The position numbers and the translations under genes are program-made. From contig CAYOPW010000009.1 in the NCBI GenBank assembly GCA_964405975.1, forward strand, positions 1-53,721: DNA of 53,721 nt, in the 5' to 3' direction. The notes beneath the pieces are model-generated. The model saw only the letters and a program-made list of their open reading frames with translations, searched no databases and was not told the origin of the DNA. How positions within the stretch are numbered: position 1 is the first letter of the stretch; the number at the start of each line of letters is the position of its first letter. This document shows, one piece after another, positions 17,044-25,956 of the stretch. The stretch is from Hyphomicrobium_A sp964405975. Its GTDB lineage: Bacteria > Pseudomonadota > Alphaproteobacteria > Rhizobiales > Hyphomicrobiaceae.

Positions 17044-17173
17044 GCTATCGTCCTAGATCAATAGAAAAGCTCACGCCGAAGTCTCAAGGAGAACCGAAAA
17101 CCGAAAACCGTAAAATGACTTGAATCAATCACCAGGTCTCCAACAACCATACCGCAGCATGATATACGGCGCC

Positions 17174-18292
17174 TTAGGCGTATACGTCGAAAATCATCAT
17201 CACATAGGCCGCAAACAGCGCAAGGTGCACAACGCCAAAGAGTACGTTGGTGCGAGCACTTACGAACGTCACGAGGCTGACAACAAGGGTAACCGACAAA
17301 ATAACGATATTCACGGGCTCCAAGCCCAGTTCGACCGACTCATTCATCACCCATCCGATTGTGAGAACGGCTGGCACCGTCAATCCAATGGTCGACAGAG
17401 ACGAGCCAAGGCAGATGTTGACAGCACGCTGCAGCTGATTTGTCCGTGCGGCCTGGATCGCGCTGAGGCCTTCTGGAGTCAAGATCAGCGCGGCAATCAG
17501 GAACCCTCCCAACGCCAGCGGCGCACCCAGCTTTTCAATCCCAAGATCCACATAAACAGCAAAATTCTTCGACAACAAAACGATCGGCAGCATTGCCGCG
17601 ATGAGCCCAATGCAGTGATGCGGCACTGTCCGAACAGCCGAACCGCGATGAACCTGCAATGCTTCCCCGATGTCGGAATCGGTGAGCACAGGTTGGCGAA
17701 AGATGTCGCTGTGGGTGACGGTTTGAACTCCCAGAAACACGCCATAAAGAATGACCGACATTCCAATGAGGAACGCTGCATTCAGCTGCGATAGCTCCCC
17801 ACCGGGAGCTGCAGGCGAATAGCGTGGCAGGATCAAGGCAAGGGCCGCAAGCGGTATGAGAACGGCAAGATAAGCAGTCGCGCCTTCCAGGTTGTAGTTC
17901 TGAAAACGATGCCGCAGCCCGCCTGTCAGAAGACTGAGGCCGACAAGCCCATTAAGGACGATCATGATGACAGAAAACATGGTATCGCGCGCTAGCGTTG
18001 GCTTGTCGGAACCAGTAATCATGATGGAAGAGATCAGGGCGACTTCGATGCCAATGACGGACAGCGTCAAGATCAGGGTGCCATAGGGCTCGCCCAAGAG
18101 TGTTGCAAGGCCTTCGGCATGCCGCACGACGGAAAACGCCAGCCAAAGCATCACAAGGAATAGAATTACAAACACCGCCGCCGAAGACTTCCAGCCAACA
18201 CTATCCGGTGCCAAAAACCCGCCAAGAAGCATGACGCAAAGAAGTGTCAAGTATCCGACTATCGTAGCTGCTTCGCTCCGGATTAGTGCCAT
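17174..18292 (-). CDS. Ca2+(Na+)/H+ antiporter, ChaA family
   Basis: A 372-residue inner-membrane protein with about eleven hydrophobic helices. It has two CaCA-type repeats: GEPYGTLILTLSVIGIEVALI early, and TPEGLSAIQAARTNQLQRAV followed by GSSLSTIGLTVPAV late, each with the expected acidic residue. The family exchanges calcium or sodium for protons. ATG 18292 starts the first membrane helix cleanly; the frame opens at a GTG at 18352 with a basic leader. The gene lies at the end of the stress block and is divergent from the outer-membrane factor gene, with 502 bases between. Confidence 0.85.
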   Translation of the reverse strand: MALIRSEAATIVGYLTLLCVMLLGGFLAPDSVGWKSSAAVFVILFLVMLWLAFSVVRHAEGLATLLGEPYGTLILTLSVIGIEVALISSIMITGSDKPTLARDTMFSVIMIVLNGLVGLSLLTGGLRHRFQNYNLEGATAYLAVLIPLAALALILPRYSPAAPGGELSQLNAAFLIGMSVILYGVFLGVQTVTHSDIFRQPVLTDSDIGEALQVHRGSAVRTVPHHCIGLIAAMLPIVLLSKNFAVYVDLGIEKLGAPLALGGFLIAALILTPEGLSAIQAARTNQLQRAVNICLGSSLSTIGLTVPAVLTIGWVMNESVELGLEPVNIVILSVTLVVSLVTFVSARTNVLFGVVHLALFAAYVMMIFDVYA

Positions 18293-18659
18293 ATCGCTTT
18301 TGCCTCTGTTCCTGACAATGCTTCGCGGGGCCGGTAAAGATCTAGATTGCACCGATTGGCAACGGCAAGCGCAATAGAAATTCGTAATTTCGCTCTACTC
18401 AGCGATCGTCGGCTCAACTCCGAGTTCCAGACTCCATCTCACCACCCAGCGAGGAAGAGGTGCCGCGCACAGTTTTGGTAGCACCGGCGGCATTGTTTCC
18501 CATCCTGGCGAAGTGTTGCTTTCCAAGAAAGTTCGCCGCGCTTTCCAATTCGCACAGACACCGTGCTGAGAGGTCGAACAAGCGATTCTTATTTGCTTAC
18601 CCGCCATGCTCTTAGTGGTTGGGATGCACCATTGCGCCGGCGATTCACTCCATGCTCTG

Positions 18660-18678
18660 CGATTCGCCATGCGAATCG
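18660..18678. promoter_or_regulatory. Perfect 8-bp inverted repeat upstream of the outer-membrane factor gene
   Basis: CGATTCGC and GCGAATCG face each other across CAT. It lies in the 502-base region 18293-18794, which holds no gene I can support. The shape suits a repressor dimer site. Confidence 0.45.
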
Positions 18679-18756
18679 ATGTTTAAGGGGCCAGAGAGTA
18701 TGCAGATGACGAAGCGTAGGCGTAATGACCCAATTGGTGACCGCTGCAACCAAGAA

Positions 18757-18768
18757 CTGACCGGTCAG
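18757..18768. promoter_or_regulatory. 12-bp palindrome 26 bases before the outer-membrane factor gene
   Basis: CTGACCGGTCAG is a perfect palindrome close to the start at 18795. Together with the dyad at 18660 it suggests a regulated promoter. No TetR- or MarR-type gene is nearby. Confidence 0.4.
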
Positions 18769-18794
18769 CATGCGATAACCCACTGCGACCTACG

Positions 18795-20444
18795 ATGGGC
18801 TGGCCATACTTTGACAAACATATCGCGGTGGCCTCCACCGCCCGGCGAACCGAAGAGGCTATCTCTGCGCGTTCGATTCCGTGCCGGCCTCATCGGAAGC
18901 TCGGCAGAAGCGCTGTCACGATTGCATCACTGTTCGGGGCGGCAGCCGTTGGGGCCTGCGCCCTCGGACCCGACTATGAACCACCGCCAGTGCCGGTCCC
19001 CTACGACTTTCAAGAGTTGCCGGGCTGGAAAATTGCCCGTCCCAGTGACGGAATCGACCGGGGCGATTGGTGGGCCATATACGGCGATCCAACCCTTGAT
19101 TCCTTGGAGCGCCAGGTCGACGTCTCAAATCAAAACATAGCAGCTGCCGAAGCCGCATACCGCCAATCTGTCGCCCTAGTACGCCAGGCCCGCTCCGAAC
19201 TGTTTCCAACCATTGGACTTCGCTACAGTCCTAATCGCTGGCACGAGGGTGCCGCCGCCAGCGATGCTGCCGGTGATTCCGGGGCAACAAGCACGACCAA
19301 AACGACCGTCACACTCGATACGCTGGCAACATGGGACATTGACGTTTGGGGCCGGATCCGGCGAACGATCGAAAGCAACGTCGCCGATGCCCAGGCGAGT
19401 GCGGCAGACCTCGCCAACGCCAAGCTTTTGGCACAGACGCAGTTGGCCCTTGCCTACTTTAATTTGCGAGCCGCCGACTCGCTGCAAAATCTGCTCGATA
19501 CTACAGTCAACGCTTACAAGCGCACGCTCACAATAACGAAAGCGCGGTTCGACCGCGGCGTTGTTTCCCGTTACGACGTGATTGCCTCCAAGACCCAGCT
19601 GAGGACCACAGAGGCATTGGCCATTAATGTTGGCATACAGCGTGCGCAATTGGAGCACGCCATTGCTGTGCTCATTGGCGTGCCACCGTCCGATTTTTCG
19701 ATCGCGGAGGAACCGCTGCTTGACGATGTCCCCTATGTGCCAACGACCCTTCCATCTCTTCTCCTTGAGCGCCGCCCCGACATTGCGGCAGCAGAGCGCC
19801 GGATTGCCGGTCAAAATGCGCTTATAGGCGTGGCTGTGGCCGCATACTTCCCCGACATAAGCCTGTCCGGCTTCGGCGGCGGCATCTTGCCCAACGCAGT
19901 CTATGGATTTGTAGGCACGTCCGCTTTTCCGATCGCGGTCGCCAATGAGGTTTGGTCGGTCGGTCTTGCGGCCGTTCAGACAATCATCGATGGCGGCTTG
20001 CGCAAAGAGCAAGTAGCTGCCGCGCTCGCTGCCTACTACCAGCGGGTCGCCATCTATAGACAGACCGTATTGACGGCCTTCCAACAGGTCGAAGATGAAC
20101 TTTCGAACTTGCGCATTCTGGCAGATCAGCAGCACGTTCAGGACGATGCCGAACGGCTATCGCGTGAGTCTCTTGATATTGCACTTACTGAGTACGGGGC
20201 CGGAACCGTCAGCATAACCGCGATAGTCCAGGCACAAGAGATACTGCTGTCTAACGAGCAGGCAGCACTTGCCACGCTTCAAGGCCGCTATATCGCAAGC
20301 GTTAGTCTCATCCAGGCGCTCGGCGGCGGGTGGCATGCGTCGCAGCTTCCAGGATGGGACGAGCTAACGCACTGGCGCTCGTGCGTCCGCGTATTCGAGG
20401 TTATGCGAGGGCACATTAGCCCAGAACTTCCACCCTGCCTGTGA
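18795..20444 (+). CDS. RND efflux outer-membrane factor, NodT/OprM-type lipoprotein
   Basis: A 549-residue TolC-like protein. A lipobox-like VGAC places the lipidated cysteine at residue 55, then come CALGPDYEPPPVPVP and two long repeats of coiled-coil helices with the family signatures WWAIYGDPTLDSLERQV, TWDIDVWGRIRRTIE and RRPDIAAAERRI. It forms the outer-membrane channel of tripartite pumps. The 54-residue leader before the cysteine is long, so the true start may be downstream, but no better in-frame start with a ribosome site is visible. It converges on the adaptor gene on the other strand, 44 bases away. Confidence 0.88.
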   Translation: MGWPYFDKHIAVASTARRTEEAISARSIPCRPHRKLGRSAVTIASLFGAAAVGACALGPDYEPPPVPVPYDFQELPGWKIARPSDGIDRGDWWAIYGDPTLDSLERQVDVSNQNIAAAEAAYRQSVALVRQARSELFPTIGLRYSPNRWHEGAAASDAAGDSGATSTTKTTVTLDTLATWDIDVWGRIRRTIESNVADAQASAADLANAKLLAQTQLALAYFNLRAADSLQNLLDTTVNAYKRTLTITKARFDRGVVSRYDVIASKTQLRTTEALAINVGIQRAQLEHAIAVLIGVPPSDFSIAEEPLLDDVPYVPTTLPSLLLERRPDIAAAERRIAGQNALIGVAVAAYFPDISLSGFGGGILPNAVYGFVGTSAFPIAVANEVWSVGLAAVQTIIDGGLRKEQVAAALAAYYQRVAIYRQTVLTAFQQVEDELSNLRILADQQHVQDDAERLSRESLDIALTEYGAGTVSITAIVQAQEILLSNEQAALATLQGRYIASVSLIQALGGGWHASQLPGWDELTHWRSCVRVFEVMRGHISPELPPCL

Positions 20445-20488
20445 TTTGAAACGGCGCCAGCACGCAATGGCACAAGAACAAGCGGCCC

Positions 20489-21733
20489 TTATTTTTCCGC
20501 CGCTGCTTTTTCCGCTGGACGAATGTTCACCTTATCGCCGTTTGCGAGCGTGACCGGAGGGTTGAGTATTACCTCGTCGCCATCCTTCACGCCGTCACGC
20601 ACCTCAAGCTCTGTTCCTAGATCACGCGCCACGGTTATCGTCTGAATGTGGACCGTGCCATCCTTGACGACTGCGACCTGCATGCCATTTTTGTCGAAAA
20701 TGATCGCGGAGGCAGGGACCAAGAGGGATGGAGTTTTGCGCAGAATGTGCAGCTCCACGGTGCAATAGAGGCCCGGCGTCAGCACCCCATCAGGATTTTC
20801 AATATCAATCTCCGCCAACAAGGTTCGCGTGCCAGGCTGCAACGCGTCGGCGACCCTTGTCACCTTGCCGGGGAAGGTGCGACCTGGCAACTCAGGTATG
20901 CGCACGACGGCCTCAACGCCAGGAGCCAAACCGAAAGCCTGATCCTGCGGCACGTAGACTTGCGTGCGGATCACTTCGCTTTCCATAACGGTGAACATAA
21001 ATGTGCCGCTTGTCGCATCGCCTTGCACAAGGTCACCAATATTGACGTTTCTTTTGGTCACGACGCCGTCGAATGGTGCGAGAACGCTTAGGTATTTTTT
21101 CTGCTGACGAGCAACTTTAACCTGAGCTTCCTGGGCTGCGACATTGGCCTTCGCGACAGCGACCTGGGCCTCCTGCGCCTGAAGATTGAGGCGATTGGTG
21201 TCACCTTGCAGCTTGCTTTCAAACCCTTTGCGCACCAGGGGGCCTTCGCGCTCAGTGGTGACGCGTGCGAGTTCTTTATTCGCAAGTATCTGCGCCACAG
21301 CCGCCTTATTCTGGGCTAGCGTTGCCTCAGCCTGAGCAAGCTGATGGTCGATCTCGGGCGCAGAAATTTCGACCAGCAGATCGCCTTTCTTGATGTGATC
21401 ACCGATGTCAACATTGCGCTTTGATATGTATCCGCTCACGCGCGCATAGATGTTGGCCATCGTGAAGGCCAACGTCGTCGCCGGTAAGGTGACGTCTATG
21501 AATGGATCGCTGGCCTTCACCCTAGCCACGTGCAGACTGGGCACGAGGTTGCTGCTCTTTTGGGCCGTTTTCATCACCTGTTCGTTTTGCGCGTAGTTGC
21601 GCCAGGCACCGTAGGATAGCCCCACTAACAGCACGACGAGAGCGGCGAGCCCGAACAGCCGGCCACCCCGGCTGTGCGTCGTTGTTTGCTTGCCCGGCGC
21701 GTCATTCTCGGATCGTTGTCCGGTGTCGTTCAT
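20489..21733 (-). CDS. RND efflux periplasmic adaptor (membrane fusion protein)
   Basis: A 414-residue MFP-family protein. One N-terminal membrane anchor (FGLAALVVLLVGLSYGAW) is followed by the first lipoyl half (GYISKRNVDIGDHIKKGDLL), a coiled-coil hairpin rich in alanine, glutamine and lysine, the second lipoyl half (VLAPFDGVVTKRNVNIGDLV) and beta-barrel and membrane-proximal domains. It links the inner-membrane pump to the outer-membrane channel. ATG 21733 overlaps the pump stop codon (ATGA), so pump and adaptor are coupled, with the pump first. Confidence 0.9.
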   Translation of the reverse strand: MNDTGQRSENDAPGKQTTTHSRGGRLFGLAALVVLLVGLSYGAWRNYAQNEQVMKTAQKSSNLVPSLHVARVKASDPFIDVTLPATTLAFTMANIYARVSGYISKRNVDIGDHIKKGDLLVEISAPEIDHQLAQAEATLAQNKAAVAQILANKELARVTTEREGPLVRKGFESKLQGDTNRLNLQAQEAQVAVAKANVAAQEAQVKVARQQKKYLSVLAPFDGVVTKRNVNIGDLVQGDATSGTFMFTVMESEVIRTQVYVPQDQAFGLAPGVEAVVRIPELPGRTFPGKVTRVADALQPGTRTLLAEIDIENPDGVLTPGLYCTVELHILRKTPSLLVPASAIIFDKNGMQVAVVKDGTVHIQTITVARDLGTELEVRDGVKDGDEVILNPPVTLANGDKVNIRPAEKAAAEK

Positions 21734-24700
21734 ACGGTGCCCTCTTTGAACACACCATGCTCTGTTACGCCGTCGGCCCGCTTTCGCAGCACAGCGAAGA
21801 GATACGGCACGATAAGCAGCGTAGCCGGAGTTGCAAACAGGAGCCCACCAATGACGGCCCGCGCTAAAACAGCGTTTTGCTCTTGACCAGGGCCGCCAAT
21901 TGCCATTGGAGTCATGCCAATGATCATGGCAGCCGCCGTCATCAACACCGGCCGGATACGGGTCCGTCCAGCGCTTATCGCCGCCTCATAGGAGGTCTTG
22001 CCCGTAAGGTGCTCATCGCGCGCAAACGTGACAAGAAGAATCGAATTCGCCGAGGCCACCCCAACCGCCATAATCGCCCCCATGAGCGAAGGCACGCTTA
22101 GACTCGTTCCCGTTACAAAGAGCATTACGAGAATGCCGACGAATGTTGCGGGCAGCGCCAAAATAACGACGAACGGCACACCGAAGCTCTGGTAGTTCAC
22201 AACCATCAAGAGATAGACGAACACCGACGCGAACACGAGGCCGATCCCTAAGTCACGAAAGGCGTTGTCCATGCTGTCGATCTGGCCGACGACCTCTATT
22301 GAATTTCCCGGCTTGAGCTCCTTTTCCAGGTCCGCAACGATCTTGCTGATTGCGTCGGATGCAGCGCCAAGATCGATGCCTTGAATGCTCGCGTAGACTT
22401 CAAAGACGGGCTGAATGTTCGTCTGCTTGGCATTGGTGGGAACACTGTCGCGTTTGAATGTCGCGATATTGCTCAACAGGCCGGGCACCGGTTGCCCTTT
22501 GGAATAGGCCGTCGATGGTGAAACTCCGGCCGAAACCGGCGTGTTTTGCAGTTCGCCCATAGAGCTCACCCAGTACTGCGGCGTTTGGACCGCAAGTGTA
22601 TAGGGAATGCCCAACTTTGGATCGGTCCAGAAATTCGGCGTGACCTGGCTTGAAGAGCTCAGGCTAATGTTGAGGTTGTTGGCAACGTCTTGCGCCGTCA
22701 GACCGAACTGGAGCGCCTTTACGCGATCGATCGTCGCATAGAACGCAGGCGAGTCGACCTCCTGCTGCAGATGGACATCGACGACGCCGGGGACCGCCGC
22801 AAGACGCCGCCTGAGTTCCTTGGCCACGCGCAAATTCGTCTCCCGGTCATAGCCTACCGTGCGCACGTCTATCTGCGCGGGCAAGCCAAAATTGAGGATC
22901 TGCGTGACCATATCGGCTGCTTGAAAATAAAAGATTACGTTTGGGAACGATGCCGGCAAGACCTCGCGCAGTTTGCGCACGTATTCGATCGTCGGCGCAT
23001 GACCCTCCTTGAGCGCCACCTGGATCACGCCGTCATTGGAACCTATGGTCGAACCATCGGAAAAGGCCAGATTGTAGGCCACCGCGTTCACGCCGATGTT
23101 GTCAACTATGAGATCAAGATCGCGCTCAGGAATAACCTGACGAATCTTGTCTTCGACCTGCTGGAAAATCTTCGAAGCCGCCTCCAAACGTGTACCTGCG
23201 GGCGCGCGCACATGAAGCTTTATCTGGCCCCCGTCAACCAAAGGATAAAAATCGCGGCCGACGACCATGAACAAGGTCGCACCGAGCGCGACTATCAAAA
23301 CGGCGATGATTGGAATAATGAGCTCCCGCTCAAGCAGTGTCCCAAGAAGCCTCACGTAGCCGTTGCGCATACGCTCAAAGCCGTTTTCGAACGCGCTATG
23401 AACGCGTGCGAACCAGCTTTGCGGCGCGCCATCGGGTTTTTCCCGCCATTCGCGCTTTAATAGAACCCCAATGGTGATCGGCGTGAGCGTTCGCGATAGG
23501 ATGTAAGACGCCAGCATGGCAAAAACGACGGCGATTCCGAGTGGGGTGAACAGATATTTGGCCGGTCCCTCAAGGAAGATAACGGATGTGAACACACAGC
23601 TGATGGCAAGCGTCGAGACCAAGGTCGGAATGGCGATGCCAGCAGAACCATTGAGTGTCGCCTCAGGCAGCGGCTCGCCTTCTTCGCTCAACAAGCGATG
23701 CGTGTTTTCGATGGTCACCGTTGAATCATCAACGAGGATGCCGACGGCAAGCGCTAGTCCGCCAAGCGTCATTATATTCAGCGTATGACCGGTGAAATAA
23801 AGCCCAACGATCGAGGACAGGATCGAAAGCGGGATTGCTATCATTACCACGATGGTCGAACGCCACGAGCCGAGGAACAAGAGAATCATCAACGCGGTCA
23901 GCACCGCGGCGATCCCCCCTTCTCTAACGACGTCCGCGATTGCTTCGGTAACGAATTGCGATTGATTGAAGAGTTCGTTTATTTCCAGACCAGGCGGTGC
24001 GGCAGCGCGCGCCACCTTGAGAACAGAAAGAACACCATCGACAACAGAAAGCGTCGATGCGTTTCCATTTTTGATAACGGTCAAGAGGACAGCTTCTTTG
24101 CCGTCTTCATGCACGATGTTCTGCTGCACGGCGGAGCCGTCGCGAACCTGCCCAATGTCACGTATGTGGATCGTTGCGCCATCTTCATACTTGATTGGAA
24201 TGTTATTGAGCGCTTCGATGGTCGGCGGCATCGCGTTTGTGCGCACAGTGTATTGTTTTTCGCCAATCTTTGCCGTGCCTGACGGCAGCGTAAGATTCTG
24301 GGCATTGATGGCGTTTACGACGTCTGTCGGCGTCAACCCTTTGGCCAGCAGTTTTTTCGGGTCGATATCGACCATGATCTGCCGCCACGCACCTCCATCG
24401 GGCGCGGGAAACGTAACGCCCTGAACGGGTGCAAGCTCTTGTCGCAGTCGATAGATGCCGTAATTGTAAAGCTCCACCTGGTTGAGCGTCTCGGAGGTCA
24501 GGCTGAGCTCCAGAACCGGAACGCTTGAGGCGTTGAATTGCAGTACGATCGGGGGCTGAATCCCGGCCGGCATTAGAGCGCGGATCGCACTCGTTGCGGC
24601 AACAATCTGTGAGATGGCGAGGTCGATATTTACGTCTGGCTGGAAGTAGATCTTTTGCACCGAGACACCATTCAGTGTCTGTGCCTCTATATTTTTGATC

Positions 24701-24930
24701 CCGCTGACGTTGGCGCTGATCGAATACTCGCTGTAGACGGTAATACGCTGCTCCATCTCGGGCGTGCTCAAGCCCGTATACGACCAGATTACGGTCACCA
24801 CCGGAATGTCGATCTCTGGAAAGATGTCCGCCGGCATCGTGCGGATGGCCGTGATGCCGAGAAAAAGGATAAGCGCGGCGAGCACGTAAAACGTGTGCGG
24901 GAATCTCAGCGCGAAGCGGACAATGGCCAT
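21730..24930 (-). CDS. RND efflux inner-membrane transporter (HAE1-like)
   Basis: A 1066-residue pump with twelve hydrophobic helices and two large periplasmic loops. The proton-relay aspartates are Asp401 and Asp402 in GILVDDSTVTIEN. The family's FPEIDIPVVTV opening and the C-terminal RIRPVLMTAAAMIIGM are present. The substrate cannot be told from sequence; hydrophobic drugs, solvents or bile-like compounds are typical of the group. ATG 24930 is preferred over a TTG at 24945, although both have weak sites. The pump gene lies 155 bases downstream of coxC in the same direction, so read-through from the oxidase operon is possible. Confidence 0.9.
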   Translation of the reverse strand: MAIVRFALRFPHTFYVLAALILFLGITAIRTMPADIFPEIDIPVVTVIWSYTGLSTPEMEQRITVYSEYSISANVSGIKNIEAQTLNGVSVQKIYFQPDVNIDLAISQIVAATSAIRALMPAGIQPPIVLQFNASSVPVLELSLTSETLNQVELYNYGIYRLRQELAPVQGVTFPAPDGGAWRQIMVDIDPKKLLAKGLTPTDVVNAINAQNLTLPSGTAKIGEKQYTVRTNAMPPTIEALNNIPIKYEDGATIHIRDIGQVRDGSAVQQNIVHEDGKEAVLLTVIKNGNASTLSVVDGVLSVLKVARAAAPPGLEINELFNQSQFVTEAIADVVREGGIAAVLTALMILLFLGSWRSTIVVMIAIPLSILSSIVGLYFTGHTLNIMTLGGLALAVGILVDDSTVTIENTHRLLSEEGEPLPEATLNGSAGIAIPTLVSTLAISCVFTSVIFLEGPAKYLFTPLGIAVVFAMLASYILSRTLTPITIGVLLKREWREKPDGAPQSWFARVHSAFENGFERMRNGYVRLLGTLLERELIIPIIAVLIVALGATLFMVVGRDFYPLVDGGQIKLHVRAPAGTRLEAASKIFQQVEDKIRQVIPERDLDLIVDNIGVNAVAYNLAFSDGSTIGSNDGVIQVALKEGHAPTIEYVRKLREVLPASFPNVIFYFQAADMVTQILNFGLPAQIDVRTVGYDRETNLRVAKELRRRLAAVPGVVDVHLQQEVDSPAFYATIDRVKALQFGLTAQDVANNLNISLSSSSQVTPNFWTDPKLGIPYTLAVQTPQYWVSSMGELQNTPVSAGVSPSTAYSKGQPVPGLLSNIATFKRDSVPTNAKQTNIQPVFEVYASIQGIDLGAASDAISKIVADLEKELKPGNSIEVVGQIDSMDNAFRDLGIGLVFASVFVYLLMVVNYQSFGVPFVVILALPATFVGILVMLFVTGTSLSVPSLMGAIMAVGVASANSILLVTFARDEHLTGKTSYEAAISAGRTRIRPVLMTAAAMIIGMTPMAIGGPGQEQNAVLARAVIGGLLFATPATLLIVPYLFAVLRKRADGVTEHGVFKEGTV

Positions 24931-25085
24931 CGTGTTCTTACGCAATCCGGCGACTTTTTACGACCGAGGTGCGATGCACCACCAGCTCCAAGTTCAAGGC
25001 GTTTTGGCCAAAATGTAAAGCTCCCTACCCAGACTGGAGTTTACCAAATCCGGCGGGCAGGCAGGGCTTAACACCATCTCAAGCG

Positions 25086-25910
25086 TCACGTCCCCCACAC
25101 GTAGATGAAGGCGAACAAGAACAGCCAAACAACGTCGACGAAATGCCAATACCAGGCCGCGAAAATCAAACCCAGATGCTCTTGTGGCGTAAACTGTCCT
25201 GCGAAGGCTCGCCCAAGGCAGACCGTCAGAAAGATGGTACCGATGATGACATGGGCGCCGTGGAAGCCGGTGGCCATGAAGAAGATCCCACCGTAGACAT
25301 TGCCGCCATAATCAAACGGGGCAGTTAGGAACTCATGGGCTTGCACGCCGGTGAATACAATCCCTAAAAGCACGGTACAGATCAGCCCGATCTTGAGGCC
25401 CTTACGGTTGTTCTTCAACAAAGAATGATGTGCCCATGTGACGGTCACTGCCGAACTCAAAAGAATCACCGTCATGAGCAGCGGCAACCCCCAGGGGTTC
25501 GAAGTTACGATACCTTGCGGCGGCCATTGGCCGCCGATCACTTGATCTCGAACGACTTGTTGGGCATCAGCGGGAAAGAGCGCCGTATTGAAATACGCCC
25601 AGAACCACGCGACGAAGAACATCACCTCCGAACAGATAAACAAGATCATCCCGTAACGCAGTGAGAGCTGCACTACAGGTGTGTGTTCGTGATCCTCGCC
25701 TTCGCGAATAACCTCGCGCCACCAGCCAACCATAGTGACGGCAACGCCCAGAACACCTAGAACGAAGACAATCCACGCGGGCCAGATCAGCTCATAGATC
25801 CAAATCAGCAGGCCAGCCGCCAGCAACAGCGCCGAGATCCCACCGCGGATCGGCCACGGGCTGGACTCAAGGAGCTGGTATTCATGGCCACTTTGTTCCG
25901 CCTCGGCCAT
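25086..25910 (-). CDS. ctaE: Cytochrome c oxidase subunit III
   Basis: A 274-residue seven-helix membrane protein. It has the family segments YHLLESSPWP-like (here YQLLESSPWPIRGG), RYGMILFICSEVMFFVAWFWAYF with the conserved glutamate, TGFHGAHVIIGTIFL and YWHFVDVVWLFLF at the end. Subunit III stabilises the oxidase and helps proton uptake. It is the last gene of the II-I-III cluster, 46 bases after subunit I, with GGAGATAAG upstream. Confidence 0.95.
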   Translation of the reverse strand: MAEAEQSGHEYQLLESSPWPIRGGISALLLAAGLLIWIYELIWPAWIVFVLGVLGVAVTMVGWWREVIREGEDHEHTPVVQLSLRYGMILFICSEVMFFVAWFWAYFNTALFPADAQQVVRDQVIGGQWPPQGIVTSNPWGLPLLMTVILLSSAVTVTWAHHSLLKNNRKGLKIGLICTVLLGIVFTGVQAHEFLTAPFDYGGNVYGGIFFMATGFHGAHVIIGTIFLTVCLGRAFAGQFTPQEHLGLIFAAWYWHFVDVVWLFLFAFIYVWGT

Positions 25911-25956
25911 CTTTTCTTATCTCCGTCGTGGTGGGCGGTAGCGCTCTTGCGGACCC

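Noticed and set aside
17093..17131. CCGAAAA tandem repeat and TTGAATCAA as a regulatory box upstream of the host-attachment-family gene
   Set aside because: TTGAATCAA lacks the four-base spacer of an FNR/FixK site, and the repeat is too short to interpret.
17120..17794. A 224-codon open frame antisense to the Ca2+/H+ antiporter gene
   Set aside because: Low-complexity, polar composition without recognisable motifs, and it mirrors a clear membrane protein; it is a shadow frame.
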